Assembly: GCA_036403035.1 (NCBI GenBank)
Contig: DASWRT010000236.1
Coordinates: forward strand, 1-51,716
Source of the DNA: DASWRT01 sp036403035
GTDB taxonomy: Bacteria; Pseudomonadota; Alphaproteobacteria; ATCC43930; CGMCC-115725
Length of the DNA stretch: 51,716 bases
Reading direction: 5' to 3'
The notes beneath the pieces were generated by a model. The model was not told the DNA's origin, searched no databases, and worked only from the letters and a program-made list of their open reading frames with translations. This document shows positions 1-7,211 of this stretch, one piece after another. The position numbers and the translations under genes were made by a program. Within the stretch, counting starts at the first letter, position 1; every line of letters begins with the position of its first letter.

Positions 1-91
1 CGAGGCGATGCTGTGGCACCGCCGCTTCGACAACCAGCCCGGCCACCGCTGGCTGCGCGAGACGATCGTTGCCGTGAGCCGGGCGCTTTGA
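1..91 (+). CDS. LysR-family transcriptional regulator, C-terminal end only
   Basis: Reading from base 2, the frame gives 29 residues and a TGA at 89-91. The peptide contains LWHRRF and GHRWLRE, which match the conserved end of the effector domain in GcvA/AmpR-type LysR regulators. The rest of the gene lies to the left of the window, so its target and effector cannot be judged. The match is short but characteristic. Confidence 0.6.
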   Translation, partial: EAMLWHRRFDNQPGHRWLRETIVAVSRAL

Positions 92-520
92 AAGCTCGGC
101 GATCGAGCGTTGCCGAACGTCCGGTCGATGTGCGATGGCCCGATCGAACCGTTTGGAACGCCAGCCCATCGAAGCCGACGGGCGTGAATATAACTAAACG
201 CCGCCGCGATCGCCGACCGTAAATCCACCTTGGTTGCGGGTGTGCTCGTGGGAGCGTGTGTCGAGGCTTGTTGCACGCCCGCCGGCGGGGGCGTGGTGGG
301 GCGAGTTGCACCGCATCGCCGGTCTGCAAAGTCTCGGGCGGGCTGTCGATCACCCGAACCGTGGGCGAGAGGCCGGCCGTTACAGATCAAAAGAACCCCA
401 ATTCATCACTCGCATGCTCTCGTGCAGAGAATGCATTTCAAATAATCAAAAGCCGGCGCATCTCTCCTTCAGCACGCCAGCCAATAGTGGCGGACGTGAC
501 CTTCCCACGGAGATGCCATC
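92..520. other. Intergenic stretch without a recognisable gene
   Basis: Several overlapping open frames exist here, but none has a ribosome binding site, a domain-like sequence or a plausible protein composition. The interval most likely holds the end of the upstream LysR transcript and the promoter of the small exported protein that starts at 521. No clear terminator hairpin was seen. Confidence 0.5.
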
Positions 521-745
521 ATGTCGAAGCAATTCATCCTGAGCGCCTGTACCGCACTCGCGATCCTCGGCGGCGCCGCTGCTCCCGCCTTTGCCCACGC
601 GCACCCGCAGGACCAGCCGCAGGAAACCTATTACAACTGGAACACCGGAAAGTCGGTGAAGCAGCAGGCCGACAAGAACGTCCCCGAACAGGCCGTCACG
701 TTCGACGGCGAAGGATCGGCGGCCGTCGCGCTTGGCAGCCACTGA
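521..745 (+). CDS. Small exported protein of unknown function (74 aa)
   Basis: The protein opens with a typical Sec signal peptide: Lys near the N terminus, a hydrophobic core around residues 6-20 and a likely cleavage after AFA near residue 25. The mature part is only about 50 residues, polar, with HAHPQ at its start and no cysteine. An ACGGAG motif about 10 bases upstream of ATG supports the start. It is the first of four consecutive genes for small exported proteins on this strand, with larger gaps than in an operon. I do not recognise the family; a cell-envelope role is only a guess. Confidence 0.7.
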   Translation: MSKQFILSACTALAILGGAAAPAFAHAHPQDQPQETYYNWNTGKSVKQQADKNVPEQAVTFDGEGSAAVALGSH

Positions 746-898
746 TCGGGCCGGCGGTATGAGCAGGAAGCCGCAAGGGAGGGCGCCCCCGCCGCTTCCT
801 CTCACCGCCTCTTCCTCAATCTCACCTCGGCCCCTGTGGCTCGCCAAAACTCATGACTCCACGCGACCGAACAGGGTTTTTCCGACAGAGGATCGATC

Positions 899-1255
899 AT
901 GAAACGGACGACCACGAAAACAACGCCGCGTGCCATGGCCGCGGCAGCCGCCCTCGCCACGATGCTTGCCGTTGCCTCGGGCAGTACGGCCGCGCTTGCG
1001 GCCTCGCCCGGCGTCGGCACCGGAGCCGCCTACGCGGGCTCGGTTCCCGGTGTCACGTCGTTCGGCAGTGCGGCCTATGCGGGTTCCGTACCGGGAATAC
1101 CCGGCACCGTGCAGAGCCGCGCATCCGGACAGTCCAGCCAGGGACTCGGGACTTTCGATGGTGCGCACAGGCCGACTTTCTCGGACACCGTCGGCATGTC
1201 GGCCGGCAGCGGGAATGCTTCAGCCGTATCAGGAGCCATGGCAGGCCGCGAGTGA
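899..1255 (+). CDS. Small exported protein with an AYAGSVPG repeat (118 aa)
   Basis: The N terminus (MKRTT..., then an Ala-rich hydrophobic stretch to about residue 35) is a signal peptide with cleavage likely after ALA. The mature protein is low-complexity, rich in Gly, Ser and Ala, and contains the octapeptide AYAGSVPG twice, about 16 residues apart. An AGAGG motif precedes the ATG. The composition suggests an extended or disordered surface protein. No family is recognised, and the second copy of the repeat could be a short internal duplication. Confidence 0.6.
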   Translation: MKRTTTKTTPRAMAAAAALATMLAVASGSTAALAASPGVGTGAAYAGSVPGVTSFGSAAYAGSVPGIPGTVQSRASGQSSQGLGTFDGAHRPTFSDTVGMSAGSGNASAVSGAMAGRE

Positions 1256-1681
1256 CGCCAGCGCCGAAGACGGGCACCGGCGCAGACGGCAGTTTCGGCG
1301 CGTTCAGTGCCGCACGACGGCGCGTGCATTAGCTTCAGCTTGTGAATTGATCTGATACCAATGGTCGATGAGCCTGGTACATCGGCCGTTGGTTAGGAGT
1401 TCTTAGCCCGCGCGGCGCTTGGAGCGTAACCCGCTCGGCATCGGTCAATCCAAGGCCGATGGTATGACAGTACGGGCATTCCCATGCCGGGCCGCGCTTA
1501 ACCCGTCGCGTGCAGCCAGAGGATGTAGGGCTGCATCGCTCGGCAGCATCCGACAACTGGTGTCAGCGAAATGGAACCGCCGGCAGTACCGGGCTGGAGA
1601 ACAACCCGGCCGCAATATTCCAACGATAGCTGAACCGGCAATAGCGGCCGTTCGTCCACATTCGCGTCACGGAGAACAGTT
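1256..1681. other. Intergenic stretch, no supported gene
   Basis: A 73-residue frame on the minus strand (1335-1556) contains one CPYC pair but begins without a convincing ribosome binding site and resembles nothing I know, so it is not called. The last part of the interval (about 1640-1681) probably carries the leader of the lipoprotein gene at 1682, whose ribosome binding site is ACGGAGAA. Confidence 0.45.
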
Positions 1682-1804
1682 ATGAAACGGCGGATTCTCG
1701 CGGCACTTCTGCTTTCCATCAGCGTATCTGCACTGTTGCCGGCATGCACCGGAGGCTTTCAGCATGTTGCCGGCTACAAGCCGAACGGAAGCGGGACTCG
1801 GTAA
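1682..1804 (+). CDS. Very small lipoprotein (40 aa)
   Basis: This short gene encodes MKRRILAALLLSISV followed by a lipobox L-P-A-C, so a signal peptidase II site lies before Cys22. The mature lipoprotein would be only about 19 residues, Gly-rich and basic, ending in GSGTR. A strong ACGGAGAA motif sits 6-8 bases before the ATG, and the stop is TAA at 1802-1804. Size and lipobox recall entericidin-like peptides, but the mature sequence has none of their usual features, so function is unknown. Confidence rests on the lipobox, start context and its setting among other exported small proteins. Confidence 0.6.
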   Translation: MKRRILAALLLSISVSALLPACTGGFQHVAGYKPNGSGTR

Positions 1805-2163
1805 ACTCGCCACGACACGCTCGGGCACCGATCTGCCGCCTTAATGAAAGCCAAGCGGCATCCACTTCACCTTTTCCGCACGCCAGACTTTCATTCGCTC
1901 GGATCGGGCTCTGGCTAGATTTACATCAGGGAAGCGCATTTCGTGATGGAAATGCGCTCACCATCAAGAGCGACGCGTTCGATCTCGACCTGCCGATCGT
2001 GTTTGAGGCGGTATTGACAACGCTGCCTGCACCGGATCGGCAGCACGGAACCATTCGGCAGGCGCATCTCCACGTGAAGACAATGCATTTGCCGCATTGC
2101 GGCGCCAGTGCCAACTTGTCGATCAGCGGACCAATCCCGGCCGCACCCAGAGGAGATAATGTT
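1805..2163. other. Intergenic stretch with a perfect 10-bp hairpin
   Basis: The frame of the downstream gene stays open through this interval, but the first supported start is at 2164. A perfect inverted repeat, AGCGCATTTC with its complement across a 6-base loop, lies at 1933-1958. It lacks a T-run, so it is not a standard terminator; it might be an RNA structure in the leader of the next gene or a protein-binding site. Confidence 0.5.
1933..1958. repeat. Perfect inverted repeat, 10-bp stem and 6-base loop
   Basis: Left arm 1933-1942 and right arm 1949-1958 are exact reverse complements. It lies between the lipoprotein gene and the exported-protein gene at 2164. It may be a transcript hairpin or an operator; nothing in the sequence decides between these. 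Confidence 0.6.
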
Positions 2164-2574
2164 ATGACGATGTCGACAAAGATCCTTGCTGCAATGGTGC
2201 TGGCGAGCATCGCCGCCGCAGCACCCGCGTTCGCCCAGTCGACGGACGTTTCCCAGAAGCCGGAGCGGCTTGAGCCGGAACTGTGGGCGGGAACATCTCT
2301 CGGGCCGCCGTCAGCGTCGCTAACCGACAACCCCACGCGGTTTGGCGACTATAGCTACAAGCGTGCCGATCGCGACGCCGGCAACCTCGTCGAGAAGACG
2401 TGGACGAGCCGGCACCCCGAAGCAAGCAATCCGGCGACGGCGGCCGACGTGCGCGATCCCAACCACGTGGTCCGCGTGCCCGGCCCGCTGCCGGCCGACC
2501 GCAACGCGGCGTACTATGGCAGCCTCTCGGCGTTCTTCGCGGGGACACCGAGCAAGCCGGCGCAGCGGTCGTAA
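2164..2574 (+). CDS. Exported protein of unknown function (136 aa)
   Basis: The start at 2164 is chosen because AGAGGAGA sits 8 bases upstream and because the residues that follow (MTMSTKILAAM..., cleavage likely after AFA near residue 23) form a textbook Sec signal peptide; the much longer open frame upstream lacks this. The mature part of about 110 residues is polar, contains several Tyr (FGDYSYKR, AAYYGS), and shows no cysteine or known catalytic motif. It closes the run of small exported proteins that starts at 521. The family is not recognised. Confidence 0.7.
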   Translation: MTMSTKILAAMVLASIAAAAPAFAQSTDVSQKPERLEPELWAGTSLGPPSASLTDNPTRFGDYSYKRADRDAGNLVEKTWTSRHPEASNPATAADVRDPNHVVRVPGPLPADRNAAYYGSLSAFFAGTPSKPAQRS

Positions 2575-2739
2575 CCGCTTGGGCCGCGGGTGCCGGCGCC
2601 TCGGAGCATCGTTGGCCGCGCCATGAGAACGCAACGGCGCCTGAACGGGTGGGCGAGCGGCGGCCCACGATCCCGGAGGAGCGCCGTCCGTTCGCCTCGT
2701 CCGGCGCCGTCGGGCGCCGGGAGTTAGGAAGTCCTGCCT

Positions 2740-3546
2740 ATGCTCAGTTGGACACATGCCACGACGCCGATCATCGCCGCGTTCCTGGGCTCGCTGGTGG
2801 AGTTCGTCGAAGCCCTGACCATTGTTCTCGCCGTCGGCACGGTCCGGGGCTGGCGACCCGCCCTGCTTGGCACCAGCGCCGGAACCGTGCTGCTGGCGGT
2901 GCTCGTGGTCGCCCTCGGCCCCGGCTTGCAGGCCGTGCCGCTCAACGCGCTTCAACTCGTGGTCGGCCTGCTGCTCCTGCTGTTCGGCCTGCGCTGGCTG
3001 CGCAAAGCCGTGCTTCGGGCCGGCGGCGTCATCGCGCTGCATGACGAGGACGAGGCTTTTGCCAGGGAAACCGCGGCGCTGCGCGACGGCGGCGCTGGCG
3101 GCGCCGGGCGGACGCGCACGTGGGACAAGGTCGCGATCGCAACGACGTTCAAGGCGGTCGTGCTCGAAGGCCTGGAGGTCGTCTTCATCGTCATCGCCGT
3201 GGGAGCGGTCGGGAACATGCTCGTCCCGGCGAGCCTCGGCGCGGTTGCGGCGCTCGTGCTGGTGATCCTCTTGGGCGTCGCGCTCCACAGACCGCTGGCG
3301 CTCGTGCCGGAGAACACGCTGAAGTTCGCCGTGGGCGTCATGATTTCGTCGTTCGGCGTGTTCTGGGTCGGCGAAGGCTTGGGATTCGCATGGCCTAAGG
3401 ACGATCTGTCGATCCTCGGCCTCGTCGCTGCGTTCCTCTTGACGTCCCTGCTCTCGATCCGAGTCGTGCGGCGGCAGACGGCGAGCCGAGCCGGGCAAGC
3501 GGCGGCAGCAGCAGCGGCGGCGGCACGAACCGCCCAGGAGGTCTGA
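2740..3546 (+). CDS. COG4280-like integral membrane protein with two ExxE motifs
   Basis: The protein has 268 residues and about seven hydrophobic segments in two halves. Each half opens with an ExxE motif: EFVE in the first helix (residues 21-24) and EGLE in the first helix of the second half (about residue 140). Such paired, inverted ExxE helices recall metal permeases of the FTR1 and related families, and the overall form fits the uncharacterised COG4280 membrane family. A charged loop (DEDEAFARE) joins the halves, and the C terminus is Ala-rich. The following small gene starts 2 bases after the stop, so the two are probably co-translated. Metal transport is an inference. Confidence 0.65.
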   Translation: MLSWTHATTPIIAAFLGSLVEFVEALTIVLAVGTVRGWRPALLGTSAGTVLLAVLVVALGPGLQAVPLNALQLVVGLLLLLFGLRWLRKAVLRAGGVIALHDEDEAFARETAALRDGGAGGAGRTRTWDKVAIATTFKAVVLEGLEVVFIVIAVGAVGNMLVPASLGAVAALVLVILLGVALHRPLALVPENTLKFAVGVMISSFGVFWVGEGLGFAWPKDDLSILGLVAAFLLTSLLSIRVVRRQTASRAGQAAAAAAAAARTAQEV

Positions 3547-3548
3547 AC

Positions 3549-3767
3549 ATGAGATGGCTGTCCGCCACCGCGCGGGAGCTTGTCGGCCTGTTCGTCGATG
3601 ACGGCAGCCTGGCGGTTGCCCTGGTCACTTGGATCGTCGCCGTCGCGCTCGTGCTGCCGCGCGTGCCCCTCGACGGGCGATGGGATGCCCCGATCCTGTT
3701 CGCCGGGTGCATCCTGGTCCTGGTCGAGAACGTCCGGCGAACGGCACGGCGGAAGAAATCGGTCTAG
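3549..3767 (+). CDS. Small membrane protein (72 aa) paired with the ExxE transporter
   Basis: This gene begins 2 bases after the preceding one, with AGGAGG overlapping the end of that gene, so translational coupling is likely. The product has two hydrophobic segments (residues about 21-37 and 48-60) and a strongly basic tail (RRTARRKK), which places the C terminus in the cytoplasm. It may be a small subunit of the membrane protein encoded upstream. No known family is recognised. Confidence 0.65.
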   Translation: MRWLSATARELVGLFVDDGSLAVALVTWIVAVALVLPRVPLDGRWDAPILFAGCILVLVENVRRTARRKKSV

Positions 3768-3769
3768 CT

Positions 3770-5110
3770 CTACGCCTTGTAGTACCGCAGCGCCCGCCGC
3801 TCGGCTTCCTGCGCCGCCTCCTTCGGCGTCCTCTGGCCGGAGGCGGCCTGGGCGAACATGTCGACGACGACCCAGTCGGCGAGCACCGCCGCCGACGCCG
3901 GTCCGAGCGTCCCGGCATAGCCGTGCGGCAGCAGCCGGCCGAGGAGGTCGCGGAACGGCAGCAACTTCGGGTCGGACGTCCAGAACGGCGTCTCGCTATA
4001 CGCTTTCAGCGGATGGCTGATGTAGCCGAGCGACGCCTCCTGCCACGGGACGTACTGGTCCTTCTCCCACATGAAGCGGAGATATTCGCGGGCGGCGTTT
4101 GGGTATTTCGAGTACTTGAAGACGTAGGCCTGCGAGAGCAGGTGCAGTTCGGTCGGGCGGCCGATCGGGCCGACCGGCATCGCCGCATGGTCCATGTCCT
4201 CGGCGAGCGTGCGGTACTCCGGCCGGTCCGACTTCTTGGCGGCGTAGTAGATCGAGATGCCGTTCGAGGTGAGGCCGATCTTGCTTTCGAGAAAGGCGTT
4301 GTTGTTGCTGACGCCGGTCCAGGCATACACGCCCTCGATGAAGGTCGAAGCCAGCTCCTTCATGTATTCCAGCGCCTGGATCGTCTCCGGGCTGTTGATG
4401 ACGACGTTGTTCCCTTCGTCGACCATCTTGCCGCCGAAGCCCCAGAGGATGTTGTGCATCCAGGTCTCGCTGTCGCCGGTGGCGTGACTCAGCGCAAAGC
4501 CGGCGGGGTGGCCGTTCTTCTGCAACGCCTTGCAGAGCTTCAGGTAGTCGTTGAAGTTCGTCGGGAACGCGTCGAACCCGGCCTCGCGCACCCACGATTT
4601 GCGGTAGTTCAGGAGCGCGCCGCTCGCGCCGAGCGGCAGGCCGATCCATTGGTCCTTCCCGTCCTTGCCCTTGCGGCTGCCGTACTGGCGTGCCGCGTCG
4701 TACCAGCCGCCGTATTTGCCGCCGAGATATTCGGCGAGTTCGGTAAGGTCGACGAGCTTGTCGGCGAAGAGATGCGGCTCGTCGAGCCAGCCGATGATGG
4801 CGTCCGGCCCCTGCCCGACCGTCGCGGCGACGGTCGCCTTCGGCTTGATCTGCTCCCAGTCCTCGGTGTCGACCTTGACCTTGATCCCGGTCTGCTGGGT
4901 GAACTTCTCGGTGTTTTGCGTCCAGAGCTGCTCGTCGCCCTGGACGAAGCGTTTCCAGCGCAGGATGCGCAGGCTGGCGCCCGGCTCCGGCGCGAAGCTC
5001 TTGTCCGGCACTGCCGCCGCGGCTGCGCCGAGCGGCGTTCCCAGCGTGGATGCGACGACGCCTGCTGCCGCGCCCGCCTTCAACACGTCGCGCCGCGTGA
5101 ACTCGCCCAT
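3770..5110 (-). CDS. ABC transporter sugar-type solute-binding protein, Tat-exported
   Basis: The 446-residue protein is an extracellular solute-binding protein of family 1 (maltose/multiple-sugar type). It begins with a twin-arginine signal (TRRDVLKAG, then a hydrophobic stretch and cleavage near AAAA, residue 33), which suggests export in folded form. The mature N terminus has LRILRWKRFV and the body shows the family pattern of two lobes with aromatic residues for sugar stacking. It lies 78 bases downstream of the PhyH-type gene on the same strand and probably shares its transcript. Odd: no permease or ATPase genes accompany it in the window, so it must work with a transporter encoded elsewhere or as a sensor. 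Confidence 0.85.
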   Translation of the reverse strand: MGEFTRRDVLKAGAAAGVVASTLGTPLGAAAAAVPDKSFAPEPGASLRILRWKRFVQGDEQLWTQNTEKFTQQTGIKVKVDTEDWEQIKPKATVAATVGQGPDAIIGWLDEPHLFADKLVDLTELAEYLGGKYGGWYDAARQYGSRKGKDGKDQWIGLPLGASGALLNYRKSWVREAGFDAFPTNFNDYLKLCKALQKNGHPAGFALSHATGDSETWMHNILWGFGGKMVDEGNNVVINSPETIQALEYMKELASTFIEGVYAWTGVSNNNAFLESKIGLTSNGISIYYAAKKSDRPEYRTLAEDMDHAAMPVGPIGRPTELHLLSQAYVFKYSKYPNAAREYLRFMWEKDQYVPWQEASLGYISHPLKAYSETPFWTSDPKLLPFRDLLGRLLPHGYAGTLGPASAAVLADWVVVDMFAQAASGQRTPKEAAQEAERRALRYYKA

Positions 5111-5188
5111 GCCGTTCCTCCCTCCCGTCTTGTCGTTGTCGCCAGATGCACGTGCGCCTTCTTGCGGGCGCGCCGTGCCGCCAGGATC

Positions 5189-6094
5189 CTACGTCGCGGC
5201 GGCTTGCCGCGGCGGCGCGTCCCCCCGCACGTCGAAGTAGCGCCGCTTCGACGCGCTCTGGTTCTCGTAGATCGATCCCTGGTTGCGCGCCGGCGGCAGC
5301 GGCATCCGGACCGGCACGGGTTCGAGCCGCGGCGTATTCGTGCTGCTCCCGGCGACGAGGCGGGCGTCGAACGTGGCGAAGTCCGGCACGCCGACGAGCG
5401 GCCACGCATCCGCTGCGGCGAACTCGTAGAGCAGCAGCGCACGCGGCTTGTCGGAGACGTTCTGCGCCGACCCGTGCACGAGCCGGACGTGGTGGAAGCT
5501 CATCGACCCCGCGGGTCCGATCACCGGCACCGCCTTCGCGAAATCGAGATCGCGGCATGCGTCGGGGTCCATCGCGCCGCAGAAATAACCGCCGGAATCG
5601 TGGTGGTCGTACACCGGCCCCTTGTGGGTCCCCGGCAGCACCAGCATCGCACCGTTCTCGACGGTGCAGTCGTCGAGCATCACGCCGACCGCGAGCAGGT
5701 CGTCGTTCGTGTGCGGGTAAAAGGCCCAGTCCTGGTGCCACTCGACCGGTGAGCCGTAGCGCGGCGCCTTGATGTTGATCTTCGAGCCGTGCAGCCGCAC
5801 GCCCGACGGCCCGAGCAGGCGCTGGAGGATCGGCGCCATCGCCGGCAGGCGCGCCAGCTCGACGAAGAACGGATCGTGCAGATGCGGCGTCTTGATCCGG
5901 CGGACGCGCGGCGCGTCCGGCCGGTGCGTCGGCTCCAGATCATAGATGTCGGTGTGCCCCGCGAGCCCCCGCGCGCCCTCCAGTATTTCCGCGATCCGCT
6001 GCCGCACCGCGCTCAACGTCGGGCGGTCCATCACGCCCTCGACTAGCACATAGCCGTTCTCGCGGTAGAATTCGATGTCGCGGTCGGACAACAT
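5189..6094 (-). CDS. Phytanoyl-CoA dioxygenase (PhyH) family Fe(II)/2-oxoglutarate oxygenase
   Basis: The 301-residue protein has the full iron site of the PhyH family: WHQD gives His120 and Asp122, and LVHGS gives His207; Arg218 is placed to bind 2-oxoglutarate. The start at 6094 has AAGGAAG upstream and begins MLSDRDIEFYRENGYV, the usual opening of the family. A longer open frame upstream would run across the LacI operator and is rejected. The gene is divergent from the LacI regulator and is followed by the sugar-binding protein, so a role in uptake or modification of a sugar-linked or osmolyte-like substrate is likely; the substrate is unknown. Confidence 0.85.
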   Translation of the reverse strand: MLSDRDIEFYRENGYVLVEGVMDRPTLSAVRQRIAEILEGARGLAGHTDIYDLEPTHRPDAPRVRRIKTPHLHDPFFVELARLPAMAPILQRLLGPSGVRLHGSKINIKAPRYGSPVEWHQDWAFYPHTNDDLLAVGVMLDDCTVENGAMLVLPGTHKGPVYDHHDSGGYFCGAMDPDACRDLDFAKAVPVIGPAGSMSFHHVRLVHGSAQNVSDKPRALLLYEFAAADAWPLVGVPDFATFDARLVAGSSTNTPRLEPVPVRMPLPPARNQGSIYENQSASKRRYFDVRGDAPPRQAAAT

Positions 6095-6122
6095 GACAGC
6101 GCTTCCTTCGGCTCTTTGCCTG

Positions 6123-6140
6123 AATGTTAGCGCTAACATT
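6123..6140. promoter_or_regulatory. LacI/GntR-type operator, perfect 18-bp palindrome
   Basis: The sequence AATGTTAGCGCTAACATT is an exact palindrome with the central CG typical of LacI-family operators, and its outer part ATGTTA...TAACAT matches the known gluconate repressor site. It lies between the divergent PhyH gene (start 6094) and the LacI gene (start 6159), so it can control both promoters. Confidence 0.9.
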
Positions 6141-6158
6141 GAGGGGCGGTCAACGCGG

Positions 6159-7205
6159 ATGGCGGACAGGGATCGGGATATCGAGAGCGGCGGGACGGCT
6201 CCCATAGCCGCGGATCGCAAGCCGCCGCGTCTCGCGGACGTCGCGGCGCATGCCGGGCTCACCAGCATGACGGTGTCGCGCGCGCTGCGGCAGCCGGACA
6301 AGGTCTCGCCCGCGACGCGCGAGCGGGTGATGCAGGCGATCAGCGAGCTTGGATACATCCCCGACCTCGCCGCGAGCAGCCTCGCCTCGCGCCGCAGCCG
6401 CATCATCGCCGTGGTGGTGCCGACGATCGCGAACTCGGTCTTCGCCGATACCGTGCAGGGCCTGTCGGACGGCGTGGCCGCCGCGGGATATCAGCTCCTG
6501 CTCGGGCAGACCGGCTATTCGGAGACGGCGGAGCACGCGCTCGTCGCGGCGCTGATCGGACGGCGGCCGGATGCCGTCGCGCATATCGGGATCGTGCGCG
6601 ACCCGGCGCTGCGCGACCTGCTGCGGCGGGCCGCCGTGCCAATCGTCGAGACTTGGGACCTGACCGCCGATCCGCTCGACCTGCTCGTCGGCTTCTCGAA
6701 CGAAGCTGCCGGGCGGGCGATCGGGGAATACCTGATCGGGCGCGGCTACCGCCGGATCGCGTTCGTCGGCGGCCGCGACGACCGCGCCGCGGCGCGGCGG
6801 AGCGGCCTGCGGGCCGCGCTCGACGCCGCCGGGCTCGACGCGTCGCGCGAGGCGATCACCGACGAGCCTCTGTCGTACGGCGCCGGCCGCCGCGCCCTTG
6901 CCGCGCTGCTCGACGGCGGCGGCCCGCCGGACGCCGTGTTCTTCGCGACCGACGTGCTCGCGGTCGGCGGGCTGATGGAGTGCCGCCGCCGGAAGCTTTC
7001 GGTGCCGGGGCGGATCGCGATCGCCGGGCTCGGCGACTTGGAGATCGCCGCCGAACTGACGCCCGCGCTCACCACCGTCCGCGTGCCGTCCTACGAGATC
7101 GGCCGGCGCGCCGCCGACATGCTGCTCGCCCGCATCGAAGGCGAGCCGATCGCGTCGCCGATCGTCGATCTCGGCTTCGAGATCGTGCAGCGCGAGAGCG
7201 CGTAG
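6159..7205 (+). CDS. LacI-family transcriptional repressor (gluconate-repressor-like)
   Basis: The protein (348 aa) has a LacI helix-turn-helix (RLADVAAHAGLTSMTVSRAL) and hinge helix near residues 25-75, followed by a periplasmic-binding-protein-like effector domain (IIAVVVPTIANSVFADTVQG and so on) to the end. The start at 6159 is preferred because an earlier in-frame ATG would place coding sequence over the 18-bp operator at 6123-6140. The stop is 6 bases from the stop of the convergent beta-glucosidase. The likely regulon is the divergent PhyH and sugar-binding genes and possibly the glucosidase; the effector is probably a sugar or sugar acid. Confidence 0.9.
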   Translation: MADRDRDIESGGTAPIAADRKPPRLADVAAHAGLTSMTVSRALRQPDKVSPATRERVMQAISELGYIPDLAASSLASRRSRIIAVVVPTIANSVFADTVQGLSDGVAAAGYQLLLGQTGYSETAEHALVAALIGRRPDAVAHIGIVRDPALRDLLRRAAVPIVETWDLTADPLDLLVGFSNEAAGRAIGEYLIGRGYRRIAFVGGRDDRAAARRSGLRAALDAAGLDASREAITDEPLSYGAGRRALAALLDGGGPPDAVFFATDVLAVGGLMECRRRKLSVPGRIAIAGLGDLEIAAELTPALTTVRVPSYEIGRRAADMLLARIEGEPIASPIVDLGFEIVQRESA

Positions 7206-7211
7206 CGCAGC

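Noticed and set aside
1335..1556. Minus-strand open frame of 73 residues with one CPYC pair
   Set aside because: No ribosome binding site, a single Cys pair without further zinc-ribbon features, and no neighbouring gene that would explain it.
1744..2163. Upstream part of the open frame that leads into the exported protein at 2164
   Set aside because: The signal peptide and a strong ribosome binding site both place the start at 2164; the upstream stretch also holds a perfect hairpin.
3629..5752. Very long plus-strand frame of 707 residues
   Set aside because: It is the antisense shadow of the solute-binding-protein and PhyH genes; its Arg/Val/Asp-rich composition is typical of such frames in GC-rich DNA.
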